Assembly: GCA_002424045.1 (NCBI GenBank)
Contig: DIPH01000019.1
Span: 1-47,062 of the forward strand
Length of the DNA stretch: 47,062 bases
DNA from: Firmicutes bacterium UBA5493
GTDB taxonomy: Bacteria > Bacillota > Limnochordia > Darwinibacteriales > Darwinibacteriaceae
Direction of reading: 5' to 3'
Both the position numbers and the translations under genes were made by a program. Within the stretch, counting starts at the first letter, position 1; every line of letters starts with the position of its first letter. The notes beneath the pieces are model-generated. The model ran no database searches and had not been told where the DNA came from. It was given only the letters and a program-made list of their open reading frames with translations. Below, piece after piece: positions 1-8,965 of the stretch.

Positions 1-2767
1 ATGAGTGGGCGGGAATCCAGGGAACATGGGACTCAAGCATCCCTTGGCGAACTTCTAGCTCCTTTGACAGTTCAGCCTTTTTCGTGTGGAGTTCTGCTAC
101 CTCCCCATCCCAGCGGGCAATTTGACGTTTCATCAGATCAATCTCACGGGTGAGGAATTCCTGCTTGCCCCTTTGCTCAGCATACTCTTGATGAAGGGCC
201 AAGAACTCTATAAGAGATTCCAGATATTTCTCCACTTGTCTCTTCTCTGTGTTCAAGAGCCCCATATCCAGCTTGGTCTGTTTAATCTGGGAAGTCAGGG
301 AGTTCTGGATTGTGGCCAGTTCGTTTAGCTGTTCTTTATTCTCCTCTATGGCAAGCTTGAGAGCATCTTCTTCGTTACGCCAGGTACTGACCATATCCAG
401 GGAGTAATCGCGGTAAAAACGCTCCACTTGCCCTCTTACATGCGATAGTTCTTCAGCTCGTTCCTTCAGCGCCTTAAGCTGCTGCTTTTCTTGGGAGATC
501 TGCCCTTCCATTCTGCTCTTAAACTCACGAAAATACTCCGGGGATGTATACAGCTGAAAATCTCTGCTATGCAATGTGTACAGCTGATCAAACAAAACGC
601 TGTGGAGCCTTCCATCTTCCCCCTTTGGCTCCGCGGCTAGACTTTGCCGAACCAAAAAAAGCAAAGGAAAATCTGCAGGAAGACTTTGCAGAGCCTGGGA
701 AGCCTGCCGCACCGCGTGGAGCTGCCCCTTTTCCACGATAATACAGAAGGGCAAGAGGGGATGATTCTTAAGATACTCTTCCCTCTCTCCTTGGGAGGCA
801 GGGTGCGACGCGAGCCATTCACTCCCTAAAAGAACAGGTAGGCCCCTTACGGCAAGCTCCTGTTTTACTTGTAGCATCACAGGATGGGGTAGATAAGAAT
901 CCCGGCCTTGCAGCAAAGCCCACTTTTCTTCTTGGTTGGCTAAGGTGGCCTGGGCTAAAATGAGTTCTTGCTGGCTACGTTCCCAAAGTTCCCTCACTCT
1001 AGGGATGATACTATCTTTATGTTCCAGAACAGGTAGCTGAAAAATGGAGCGAGCTGCCAAGAGTGCTCCTACGCTTTCGGCCGCCTGCCCATAGCTTTTC
1101 AGCTCACTTGCAGTTCTCTGCAAGTTTGCACTGAGATCACGTTCTTCGAGGCGGAGTTCAAGGCGCTTCTCTTCGAGACGAGTGAGCTTTTCTTCACCCT
1201 CTTCTACCCCGATCTCCAATTCCTCCAGGTGCCTGTTTAGCTTGCCGAGCTTTGCGGCATAGAGTTCTTGCGTCTCTTGGGGATCTTCTTTCGAGAAATC
1301 TGGAATCAGCTCCCCCAGCTCCCGCTGGCGCTTAGCATAGCGATCGAGCCAAGCCACCAGACTTCCTTGTTCTTGGTGGAGATCGGCAAGCTGGCCTTGC
1401 TGATCCTCCTTGGTGCGCAGAATTTGCTGGAGACGTTCTTCCAGCTCCAAAACATGCTTTTGGATTTCTTTAATCTGCCCGGCAAGCCACGTGTTTTCTG
1501 TCTGCCAGGCCCGGGCCATTTTTCCCTTAGCCTCTGCGAGCTGCTCCATAAGCTCTGGTTCAGCAACATCCAGGGCCTCAAGTCGTGCCGTGTATTCGGC
1601 CAGTTCACTTTGTGCTTTGAGCAGATGGTTATAGTGGTGGAGAGCGTAGATGTGATTTGTGTAGTCTTCCACTTGCTTGAAACCCTCTACGGCCTCCTCA
1701 TACTCTACCCGGCCTTTTTCTTCCTCCATTTTAGCTGCATCGTAGTCCAGATGTTTGAGAAAGACGCGATGGCTGGCGATTTTCCAGTCTAGCTCTTCTG
1801 CCTGCTCCTGGTGTTCGTTGACCTCTAAAACAAGCCTTTCTGTTTGAAGTGTGGCTTCTTGTATATGATGTTCGAAGGTCCTAGCTAGAGCCACAAGTTC
1901 ATGCTGAATACGGTATAGCTCCTTTTGCTCTTTGTCTAACATTTGCACCACTTGCACCACATCTTCTGCTTGGCTTTGGACGATGGCAAAATCGGCGATA
2001 TTTTGTTTAATCACAGGAATCTGCAGTAGAGAGAGCTTGTACTCGTTGAAAGCATTCACCAGCTCCTGCTTCTTGCTTTCGTTACGAAAGATCACCTGCT
2101 CCACACTGGGAATAAGAAGGTTGTCCATGAGCTGGGCGGTTGTTTTACAGCGCTCAAAAAACCTGTCAACTCCACCTTCAGAGTTGTTAGTGTCACGGAT
2201 ATTCTTCCACTCTTCAGGGAGGATGTGATAGTGACGCAAACGCTCCTGGTAGCTTTGGACCTGATCAAAGATCTGCACCTGGTGTTCAGCTTCGCTGCGA
2301 AACCAATCACGAAGTTCCTGGTAACGGATGGGTTGCCTCCGACCATCTCCCAGATCGGTGACAAGGGGTAGAGAGGCTAGAGTTAATCCTTCTTCGCCAT
2401 CTAAGAGAGACTCGTGATAATCAAAGAGGTAGTTGAAATAACGGAATTGATCATCTGCTCCACTACTAAAGCAAAAGCCTGTACAGACATAGTCCTTCTG
2501 GGCCCCAGTACTGTCTAAAAGCCATTCTACCGCCACATGCCCGGTGTATTTCGAACTCTGTAGCAGTTCTATAATTCTCCGTCCCTGGAGTCTTTCATTA
2601 GGGAGAACAACCTGCATAAGTAGCTGCAAGAGCAGAGTCTTTCCTCCGCCATTGGTGAGGAGAACCAGAGCATCCCTTTGGGAAAAATCAAGGAGAAGAT
2701 CGGGAAACTGTTTCTTTCCATAGTCGTATTGAATGTTCGTTACCCGAACGCGGCTCATACGGGGCAT
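1..2767 (-). CDS. jetC: Wadjet SMC-like ATPase JetC (partial, runs off left edge)
   Basis: An open frame of 922 codons starts at the ATG at 2767 and has no stop before the window edge, so the C-terminal ATPase half is missing here. Near the N-terminus is a Walker A loop, TNGGGKT, at residues 38-44. After about residue 220 the protein is rich in Glu, Gln, Lys and Leu, as in the coiled-coil arm of SMC/MukB/SbcC proteins. A less charged stretch near residues 630-725 could be the hinge, followed by a returning coil. The start overlaps the jetB stop by one base (TAATG), implying translational coupling; a second ATG lies three codons downstream. In Wadjet systems JetC is the loop-extruding motor that, with JetA and JetB, detects small circular DNA for cleavage by JetD. 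The family is inferred from architecture and neighbours; the Walker B region lies outside the window. Confidence 0.85.
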   Translation of the reverse strand, partial: MPRMSRVRVTNIQYDYGKKQFPDLLLDFSQRDALVLLTNGGGKTLLLQLLMQVVLPNERLQGRRIIELLQSSKYTGHVAVEWLLDSTGAQKDYVCTGFCFSSGADDQFRYFNYLFDYHESLLDGEEGLTLASLPLVTDLGDGRRQPIRYQELRDWFRSEAEHQVQIFDQVQSYQERLRHYHILPEEWKNIRDTNNSEGGVDRFFERCKTTAQLMDNLLIPSVEQVIFRNESKKQELVNAFNEYKLSLLQIPVIKQNIADFAIVQSQAEDVVQVVQMLDKEQKELYRIQHELVALARTFEHHIQEATLQTERLVLEVNEHQEQAEELDWKIASHRVFLKHLDYDAAKMEEEKGRVEYEEAVEGFKQVEDYTNHIYALHHYNHLLKAQSELAEYTARLEALDVAEPELMEQLAEAKGKMARAWQTENTWLAGQIKEIQKHVLELEERLQQILRTKEDQQGQLADLHQEQGSLVAWLDRYAKRQRELGELIPDFSKEDPQETQELYAAKLGKLNRHLEELEIGVEEGEEKLTRLEEKRLELRLEERDLSANLQRTASELKSYGQAAESVGALLAARSIFQLPVLEHKDSIIPRVRELWERSQQELILAQATLANQEEKWALLQGRDSYLPHPVMLQVKQELAVRGLPVLLGSEWLASHPASQGEREEYLKNHPLLPFCIIVEKGQLHAVRQASQALQSLPADFPLLFLVRQSLAAEPKGEDGRLHSVLFDQLYTLHSRDFQLYTSPEYFREFKSRMEGQISQEKQQLKALKERAEELSHVRGQVERFYRDYSLDMVSTWRNEEDALKLAIEENKEQLNELATIQNSLTSQIKQTKLDMGLLNTEKRQVEKYLESLIEFLALHQEYAEQRGKQEFLTREIDLMKRQIARWDGEVAELHTKKAELSKELEVRQGMLESHVPWIPAHS

Positions 2768-3519
2768 TAAAGTTCCTCCTCTCCATGGTCTGCAGTGGCA
2801 AAATCTAGGGGCTGGGCTAGCAGTTGCAGCAAATAGTCCTTGCGCTGGCTATGGAAGTAGTACTTGACCACAAGGTGTTCTAGTTTGGGCAAAAGTCGAA
2901 TCTCCGAATCATCTAGAACTTGCACCAAACCTTCATTCTCTAAGAAACTGAGTACCCTGAGAAGAAAACTGATCCGGTTATTGCGTCCCCTCCGCTGGTG
3001 CTTTAAGGTCTCGTTAAAGGCGGGAAGTTCAGTCCACAGTGAGGCCACACTAGAAAGATTGACTTGGAGTTCTTCTTCCAAGGCCTCGATCTGTTCAGCT
3101 TGAGCTGCTTGAATTTCTGCGACGTGTCCTGTCATGATCGCTTCCAATTCTTCCAAAGGGAGAAACTGCCTAGAGGTAAGTACCTGGTCATCACTGTTAT
3201 AAAACTGGGCCAAAAGGCAGAGCATGGCAAAGTAGGCCAGATAGAGCTCACTATTGTTCTCCAGTTTCATCAGCGTCCTGAGCTGCTCATTGGAATATCC
3301 GAAGTAGCGATTGTTTACTCCCGGCGAAAGATAAAGAAAGCCGCCCATGGAAAAGATCTTCACGTCGGCCTCTTTTTCGACAATCTCTTCTAGGATGAAG
3401 CGGACATTGGGGTTTTGTTCATAATGGTATAAATACTCTTGATCTTCGATGCGACCCGTGGGTAGAAGTTGCAGAAAGATCCGAAAGGCCAGGCGAACAT
3501 CTTCTTGACTCCATTCCAT
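2767..3519 (-). CDS. jetB: Wadjet KITE-like subunit JetB
   Basis: This 250-residue protein has no signal peptide or membrane segment. It sits between the kleisin-like and SMC-like genes and overlaps each by one base (TGATG at its start, TAATG at its end). That position and size match the KITE-type winged-helix subunit (JetB/MksE) that bridges kleisin and SMC heads. The N-terminal part (residues 5-90) is mixed helix and strand, and the C-terminal half carries a helical stretch and the motif LRVLSFLENEGLVQVL, typical of a winged helix. The sequence resembles the DUF6063 family, which I associate with type III Wadjet loci; that sub-type call is from memory and moderate in confidence. Confidence 0.8.
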   Translation of the reverse strand: MEWSQEDVRLAFRIFLQLLPTGRIEDQEYLYHYEQNPNVRFILEEIVEKEADVKIFSMGGFLYLSPGVNNRYFGYSNEQLRTLMKLENNSELYLAYFAMLCLLAQFYNSDDQVLTSRQFLPLEELEAIMTGHVAEIQAAQAEQIEALEEELQVNLSSVASLWTELPAFNETLKHQRRGRNNRISFLLRVLSFLENEGLVQVLDDSEIRLLPKLEHLVVKYYFHSQRKDYLLQLLAQPLDFATADHGEEEL

Positions 3520-5018
3520 CAGTCTATCCTCCGTACTAGAAAATCGGTCATCACATAACCGCTTGCTAACCGTACTACGTCTTCGGTGGCAACAACTTCC
3601 AAAGCCAAAAGCTCTGCTAAATGCTGTTTTTCAGACACTAGATTCACAAAGGCCCTGGGAATGTCGTCTAAAACGATGGTATCCACTTCTTCATCAGAGA
3701 GGAGAGGAATTCTCCCTAATTGGTGCAGTTGCACTAAGAAACTGTAAAAGTCCAGGCGTGCTGTGATTGCATCATACTGGGCTTTGTCTCTTTTCTGCAG
3801 TTCACCCAGGACTTCACCAATTCGAAATTCGTTTTTCTCCATCAAGGGCTCCACCACGATCTGAACATACTGCTCCAAAAAGCGAGCCCTTTCTAGTTGA
3901 TTAGCTCTTTCCCTTTCTTCTTCCTCCCGCAAACGCTCTTCTTCAAGCTGCCAAAGCTCTTCTTGCGATGTTTCTTCTTCATCTTGCCGCTTGAGGGGTT
4001 GTCCTAAATAGATGCGATTGGGATTGAACTGAGGGTTCATGTACACAGGAAAGATGGGATCGAGAATTTGCTTGATCCGATGGAGGTCCACATTGCGCTG
4101 TACTACAGGGCGCAAAAACTCGGTGTCAAAATTGGCCTTGGTGGCAAAGGCGGTAAGAATCATCTGTTCAATGGAGGCAATCATCACGTTGTGAACCCTG
4201 ATCTTATCTTTAAACAACGATTCGTGATCGTGAATGACATCATGGAGTTTGCGCCTAACCATGGTCACAGCCTGCAAGGCCTTTTCTTCTTTAGGAGTAA
4301 TCGTTCCACTACGCAGATCTTCAAGGGTTTCATTGACTAAATGGGCTAATTCTCTGAACACTTCTTGTTCCCTCTGGAGCTGTTCATCAATCCTCTTAAG
4401 CTGGGCTTCTATTTCTCTTTCTCTGGCAACCTGGAGCACATCTCGAATGATCCTTTCTTCGAGCTCGCGCACCTTTTGTTTCTCATTTCTCACAGCTAAT
4501 GCCAATTCTTCTACGGAGCGCAGGGCACCATCGAAGACCCCTTTTTGAATCTGTTGTCGCAAATAGAGCTGGGTGATGGAAACCTGGAGTTCATTGTACA
4601 TTTCTTTGGTCTTAAAGAGCATCTCCAGCCCCGCGGTGGAGAGCCTTAAACGCACCACTTTGCTTTGGATCTCATAATCGTCAATCTCTACGAGCAAGAA
4701 TCGATAGGTCTTCTCCTCTTTGCTCTCCCAATCAGGATAGGTGTAGCTATGATAGCGTCCCTGATTCATCAGTCCATCCCGGACCAAGTAATAGGTTAAA
4801 TCTAGTGCTTCTTGGTAGGTTAACGTATCTCCATAGTACTGGAGTATGATCCCCTGGAGAAAACGGGCCAGGTTTTCGTAGGTACAGTTTTCTTCCAAAC
4901 GGATCATATCTTCCATAATGTAGAGTAAGGCGGCCAAGCCCAAGGCGGGAAGTGAATAGGGGTACTTTGTCTTTTGACTCAACTCTAAGAGTGGCGAAAA
5001 AACCAGGATATTGTTCAT
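3519..5018 (-). CDS. jetA: Wadjet kleisin-like subunit JetA
   Basis: This 499-residue soluble protein starts with ATG 5018, preceded by GAGGAG. The N-terminal third looks like a winged-helix region. A long charged helical section (about residues 150-250, then 350-400, rich in Glu, Arg and Gln) follows, and the C-terminus is again compact and globular. This is the expected layout of a kleisin-type subunit (JetA/MksF) linking the two SMC heads. It starts 25 bases after the jetD stop and ends in a one-base overlap with jetB, so the four genes are one transcription unit. Similarity to DUF5716, a family I associate with type III Wadjet JetA, supports the sub-type. A distant MukF-type protein is the only alternative I considered. 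Confidence 0.8.
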   Translation of the reverse strand: MNNILVFSPLLELSQKTKYPYSLPALGLAALLYIMEDMIRLEENCTYENLARFLQGIILQYYGDTLTYQEALDLTYYLVRDGLMNQGRYHSYTYPDWESKEEKTYRFLLVEIDDYEIQSKVVRLRLSTAGLEMLFKTKEMYNELQVSITQLYLRQQIQKGVFDGALRSVEELALAVRNEKQKVRELEERIIRDVLQVAREREIEAQLKRIDEQLQREQEVFRELAHLVNETLEDLRSGTITPKEEKALQAVTMVRRKLHDVIHDHESLFKDKIRVHNVMIASIEQMILTAFATKANFDTEFLRPVVQRNVDLHRIKQILDPIFPVYMNPQFNPNRIYLGQPLKRQDEEETSQEELWQLEEERLREEEERERANQLERARFLEQYVQIVVEPLMEKNEFRIGEVLGELQKRDKAQYDAITARLDFYSFLVQLHQLGRIPLLSDEEVDTIVLDDIPRAFVNLVSEKQHLAELLALEVVATEDVVRLASGYVMTDFLVRRID

Positions 5019-5043
5019 CCGCTCCTCAAAGCCACGTAAGATC

Positions 5044-6201
5044 TCAACACTCCAGTTCAGGATCCTTCACCTCCGTTGCCAGTTCGTAGAGAAGGGCGGC
5101 ACTTAAGCCCTCCTGGGGTAGATAGTTTCCGCTTTGTAACAAATCCCGGAGAGCCTCCCTTAAAGAGGACTCAAACTGTAGAACAAAACGTTCAATGGCC
5201 TCCAAGTGTCGCCTCTGCGAGCTACGCAAAGGTGGAGCCTCCCTACCATGGCGTTTAAGGAGCTCAACATAAAAAAAGCAAGCTGCCACTATCTTGAGTC
5301 CCTGGGGCCGGTAGGTTTGGACTAATTCATCCCAAATAGCTACACCTTCAGGATCCAGGTCACCAAAGTAGTGACAGATAACACCGGAGGGAATCGTGCC
5401 GAAAAAGAGTTCGCCTAAAAAACTCAGGCTACGCAAAATTTTGCGTCCCTCTCCATAGATTAGGAGCTGAAAGCTAACACCATTCCACGTGGTAATTTGC
5501 TCTTGAAAGAGACTCTTGAACGAGAAAAACGTGTCCTTATTCTCTACGATGAGAATATGTAAGGGACGCTCTTGCGTTGACTGTTCAAGTGAGCCTACCT
5601 GATAATAAAAGAAGGGTTCGTAGGTGTGATGGCAGTTTAAGTCTGATACGTCTAGTCCTACCGCCTCAAGCAGTGTTTGACCATGGGATGAAGCCAAAAA
5701 CTTTTCATCATGGAAGATCTCAAAGGAACGTTCGTTAATCGTGACTGCTCTTCCTTTTTGCATATCTTGGGAATTCTTGAACTGGCGAAAGTATCGATCT
5801 AGGTCCGCCAAGTAGGGTTTATCCCGGCGGTAAGCTTCCTGACGCTGAAGATAGTAAGCGAGATCAAGTTTAGGATGGTAGAGTTTTAAAAGCTCTCGCT
5901 GTTCTTCCAGGGAGAAGCTCTCTTGTAGGGGGATGCTTTGATACCAATTGAACAAAGAAGGGTCCATGCCATTGGTTTTTCGGGCCTTGATGGGCTTTAA
6001 ACGGTTTTCTTGTACTAATTGCGAGATTAGATCGGCAAAGGCTAGATAGCCTCCCCTTTGCCAGTAGTCCTGGATGCCCAGGTTTTTGATTACATGATCT
6101 TCGATTGCTTTGGTCTGAATTCTTTTGACGGGTGATGTGGCCAGAAAGCGCTCCACAAGGTCACGCATGTTTTGAGCAGCTTTGGGCTCTTTGTTCGTCA
6201 A
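5044..6201 (-). CDS. jetD: Wadjet toprim nuclease JetD
   Basis: This 385-residue protein is the effector nuclease of the Wadjet complex, which cleaves small circular DNA once the SMC motor has extruded it. A DUF3322-like arm fills about residues 1-190. It is followed by a toprim/topoVIA-like DUF2220 domain with the acidic motif ENKDTF at residues 220-225 and the metal-binding motif GDLDPEG at 280-286 (D281, D283). Both signature motifs are intact, so the enzyme is probably active. The start used is TTG 6201 after a weak GGGGGCG site; the frame is open back to 6247 without an ATG, and the first internal ATG is at 6168. It is first in the operon, the D-A-B-C order, unlike the A-B-C-D order of the best-known type I loci. 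Confidence 0.87.
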   Translation of the reverse strand: MTNKEPKAAQNMRDLVERFLATSPVKRIQTKAIEDHVIKNLGIQDYWQRGGYLAFADLISQLVQENRLKPIKARKTNGMDPSLFNWYQSIPLQESFSLEEQRELLKLYHPKLDLAYYLQRQEAYRRDKPYLADLDRYFRQFKNSQDMQKGRAVTINERSFEIFHDEKFLASSHGQTLLEAVGLDVSDLNCHHTYEPFFYYQVGSLEQSTQERPLHILIVENKDTFFSFKSLFQEQITTWNGVSFQLLIYGEGRKILRSLSFLGELFFGTIPSGVICHYFGDLDPEGVAIWDELVQTYRPQGLKIVAACFFYVELLKRHGREAPPLRSSQRRHLEAIERFVLQFESSLREALRDLLQSGNYLPQEGLSAALLYELATEVKDPELEC

Positions 6202-6221
6202 TTGAATTCGCCCCCAAATTG

Positions 6222-6256
6222 AAAAATCTGCCAGTGGCTTGTCCGGTCACCTGGCA
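6222..6256 (-). terminator. Weak hairpin-T5 element between the pRiA4b-like gene and jetD
   Basis: Read on the minus strand, TGCCAG (6256-6251) can pair with CTGGCA (6234-6229) across a 16-base loop, and five T residues follow at 6226-6222. The stem is short and the loop long, so this is at best a weak terminator or attenuator. It lies just before the jetD start. Confidence 0.3.
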
Positions 6257-6399
6257 CTGTTATTCATTCAAGAAGAAACCATCATACCCTGCTTGTTAAG
6301 AAACAGTTGTTTAAAGAACCCTGGGGTGAAAAAATGGGGGTAGGCGTGCTCCGATTCTTGGTTGCTACAATTTACCCTCGCCGTCATCCTCGTGCTCAT

Positions 6400-7782
6400 T
6401 TACCAAGTGATTAGAACCTCGTCAAACAGCTCTGTCTTGCGCACAAGCTGCTTATCCCCCCACTTACCCGGCTCCCTGGCCCGGCGTGTTTCTACCAACC
6501 CAAATTCTGCTAAGAACTGTTCCATGATCCACCGAAAGATGGCGTTGTTAAAGCGTTCTTTTTCTTTTTCTTCTGATTCATGTGGATCAAGTAGCAAGGG
6601 ATAGATGCGCACCAGCTTGTCTGAGTAAAACTTGGATTCTCGTTCGACAGAACCATACCTTGCCAGTAAACCGATCAGATACCTGATCAGCCACGCCGGC
6701 AGCACTTCATAGCCCCCTTCGAACCCCATGTTATATGTAAACACGTAGTCGCGCAGGAGCCCAAGATAGTTTTCGGTGGCCGAAGACTCCAAAGCCTTTT
6801 CGCCCTTCTTAGTTAAGCCGATTTTTCCTTTGTATTTCTTAATCAAACCAGCCGACCGTCCGAGGGCATGCAATTCACTTATGAACCAGGCATCATCTTC
6901 TTTACGAACGCTTCTGGCTCGAAACGGAGCATACAAGTAGTCATAACCCTGGCCGAAGAGTTCCATGACTAGTTTTGCCGGCAAATTGCCCGTCGCTGTA
7001 GCTTTGACGGACCTACGTTCATCTAGAATGCGGAGAAATCCCAACATACAGTGAACAAGATGGACCCTTCCTGCTTTCTCGGGACTTAACTTTAGATTAA
7101 AGGCAATGGGCTCATTGAATAACAAAAGCCTTTGGTTGAGTTCCTTTCCAAACTGTTCTATGTTACTTTTCCCGAGGGGAAGTTTATGCTTCAAAAACTG
7201 GTTAACCTTCTCTAGATCAAATGTACCAGTAAAGCCTTGCGATTCTCCCCATACCACCATGCGGGCATGTTCCTCGTGGGCTGGATCATGCCATGCCTCC
7301 AAAAAATCCATGTAACCACCGGTTCCTCCCACATCTTCTGGAGGAGCAGCTTCTTTTCCACCCCTGCAAACCGCAAAAGAACTGGAGTAGTCCTTGATTA
7401 CCTCTTCTAAGGTGATCGTTATTTCCCAGTGATCTCCATAATCATAGAGATAATCCAGCTTCTTAGCTCGTTTTAGAATCGGGTCTATTTGCGCAGAACT
7501 TGCCAGTACTTGCGGACTAGCTAGGATCTGTTCGTCCCAGTTATCCCGAACAAGACCGGGGTTCTCTCTTAAATACGCGTACTCCTCAATACCTTCGAGG
7601 TTGTTCGTATAACAGGTTGGTTCATCACTGGTGCTAAAATCATAAAGATGGTAATCATGCCAGCCCATGGCATATTGAATAACATGGTGTAGTGTTTCAA
7701 AGGAAATCTTCCCCGGTACTACAACACGCCTCCAGACCGTAGGCAACTCTGTCATTTCGATCCTCAGCTGATAAGCTTGCAT
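6400..7782 (-). CDS. Plasmid pRiA4b ORF-3-like protein with long C-terminal extension
   Basis: The first 190 residues of this 460-residue protein carry the pRiA4b ORF-3 family motifs: WRRVVVPG near residue 17, WHDYHLYDF at 41-49, YDYGDHWE at 113-120, and a CRGG-x-PPEDVGGTGGY stretch at about 139-157. The remaining 270 residues are mostly helical and I do not recognise them. The molecular role of the family is unknown; members occur on plasmids, near transposons and in defence islands. The gene ends 198 bases before jetD on the same strand, so it could belong to the same island without being part of the Wadjet complex. A G-rich site (7792-7798) precedes the ATG. Confidence 0.8.
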   Translation of the reverse strand: MQAYQLRIEMTELPTVWRRVVVPGKISFETLHHVIQYAMGWHDYHLYDFSTSDEPTCYTNNLEGIEEYAYLRENPGLVRDNWDEQILASPQVLASSAQIDPILKRAKKLDYLYDYGDHWEITITLEEVIKDYSSSFAVCRGGKEAAPPEDVGGTGGYMDFLEAWHDPAHEEHARMVVWGESQGFTGTFDLEKVNQFLKHKLPLGKSNIEQFGKELNQRLLLFNEPIAFNLKLSPEKAGRVHLVHCMLGFLRILDERRSVKATATGNLPAKLVMELFGQGYDYLYAPFRARSVRKEDDAWFISELHALGRSAGLIKKYKGKIGLTKKGEKALESSATENYLGLLRDYVFTYNMGFEGGYEVLPAWLIRYLIGLLARYGSVERESKFYSDKLVRIYPLLLDPHESEEKEKERFNNAIFRWIMEQFLAEFGLVETRRAREPGKWGDKQLVRKTELFDEVLITW

Positions 7783-7785
7783 TTT

Positions 7786-7953
7786 CTACGCCCCCCTACC
7801 ATCGGTCACTTCTTCGGCATTCTTCCCATTAATCCTGTATTGAAGCTTAGCCCGTCTAAGGGTTCTCCCAAAATACTCCATATCCTCGCGAATAGCCTTC
7901 AAATAGCGATGCTCATTCTCCTTGTTGACCGACTGCCTAGTCACCAAGTCCAC
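7786..7953 (-). CDS. Small hypothetical protein directly upstream of the pRiA4b-like gene
   Basis: On the minus strand a frame of 55 codons opens at GTG 7953 (alternative GTG at 7944) and stops with TAG at 7788-7786, three bases before the ATG of the next gene. The predicted product is basic and helical, with the segments KENEHRYLKAIREDM and FGRTLRRAKLQYRING. No clear ribosome binding site precedes either GTG, and an in-frame stop lies just upstream. It may be a real small gene coupled to the pRiA4b-like gene or the 3' remnant of a larger decayed gene. I recognise no family. Confidence 0.35.
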   Translation of the reverse strand: MDLVTRQSVNKENEHRYLKAIREDMEYFGRTLRRAKLQYRINGKNAEEVTDGRGA

Positions 7954-8045
7954 TAACTAACCCATTGCCCATTGATGCTCCTTAAGTTTTCACCAAATTT
8001 TCGTTATTTTTTTATCATATTAGTGAAGGAGTTCTCAAGCATGAC

Positions 8046-8615
8046 TTGAATAGACTGGTAGAACTCAATAAAGGTCGTGACACAGTGTTTAAAATCGGAC
8101 TTCGTAACATTAAGACTGCCATCTCTGTGGCCATCTGCATTTTGGTACTGGGTCTTCTAGGGGTACGACAACCCTTTTTCGCCTGTATGACCGCGGTATT
8201 TACCATGCAAGCTAACGTGAAAACCTCTTTTGAGGCTGGCTTTAGTCGTTTCTTAGGAACCTTAGCTGGAGCCATTACCGGCACCACGTTCGCAGCCCTA
8301 TGTAAGTTGCTTCCCATGCAGTATTTGCTGGTTCGAGCCGCGGTGATTCCCCTTGGTACCGTTTTTGTCATTCACGTCTTGCATCTTCTAGAACGCAAAG
8401 ATTCTGTATTCATAGCCTGCATCGTCTACTTTGCCCTGATGATGAAGGTTGAACAGGTCTCAGTATTGCAATACGCCGTTTCTCGAACAGCTTTGACAGG
8501 TTTTGGAGCCATTGTGGCGCTTTTGGTCAACCGCTATGTATTTCCGCTACGCGCTGCGGAACAAAGTCTCCCTGGGACTGCCGTTGGTCCCATCAATCCT
8601 AGCCGATTCTTCTAG
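8046..8615 (+). CDS. FUSC / aromatic acid exporter-like membrane protein, short
   Basis: This 189-residue protein has about five or six hydrophobic segments after a short basic N-terminus. The opening GLRNIKTAISVAICILVL, the QPFFACMTAVFTMQ segment and the loop FEAGFSRFLGTLAGAITG are typical of the FUSC/ArAE_1 (DUF939) exporter family. Full-length members usually carry a further cytoplasmic domain, absent here. The only start giving this frame is TTG 8046, 14 bases after GAAGGAG (8025-8031). The ATG at 8041, better spaced, reads ATG ACT TGA and stops at once, so either TTG is used or there is a small lesion at the start. It stands alone on the plus strand between minus-strand genes. Transported substrate unknown. 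Confidence 0.65.
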   Translation: MNRLVELNKGRDTVFKIGLRNIKTAISVAICILVLGLLGVRQPFFACMTAVFTMQANVKTSFEAGFSRFLGTLAGAITGTTFAALCKLLPMQYLLVRAAVIPLGTVFVIHVLHLLERKDSVFIACIVYFALMMKVEQVSVLQYAVSRTALTGFGAIVALLVNRYVFPLRAAEQSLPGTAVGPINPSRFF

Positions 8616-8965
8616 ACTTGGGAAGCACTAAAAAAACTGCTTCATGATAAAGACCGAACGTCTAAGGTGACTTCTGCTAAATCGGTCCCTGAGACCGGCA
8701 TCTGTCAAACGTCATTTTCGGATGAGATTGAAATATGACCGCACATACAATCCGCCGAGGCGAGTATTACGACGCTCAACTTCGATACTTTACTTGAGAG
8801 GGTATGGTTCACTCCTTCCACATCACCAACCGAAAGGTGACAGTAATGGTTTTGCGCAACCTGTCTAAACCGACCCAACCCGCCGACCAAGGTTTTTACA
8901 AAAAATATCCCCTGTAGCGCATCTCCATAGACGTCTTTATACTCAAATAGCAGTTCTCACAAAAG
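8616..8965. other. Intergenic stretch with no supported gene
   Basis: This 350-base stretch separates the membrane protein from the RloB-like gene. The only frame of note is a 61-codon one on the minus strand (8705-8890), with no ribosome binding site and no recognisable domain. A 6-bp hairpin (GAAGCA / TGCTTC) lies just after the membrane-protein stop but has no T tract. I see no repeat, RNA gene or mobile-element end. Confidence 0.5.

Noticed and set aside
1268..1792. A 174-codon plus-strand frame
   Set aside because: It lies entirely within the continuous jetC frame on the other strand and reads as low-complexity antisense of a coiled coil; no ribosome binding site or domain is visible.
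6301..6320. Near-palindrome AAACAGTTGTTT upstream of jetD as an operator
   Set aside because: The two 5-bp arms flank a non-matching centre, and no regulator gene or promoter pair supports it.
8705..8890. A 61-codon minus-strand frame in the largest intergenic gap
   Set aside because: It has no ribosome binding site, no domain I recognise and no coupling to a neighbour; I could not support it as a gene or as a transposase relic.
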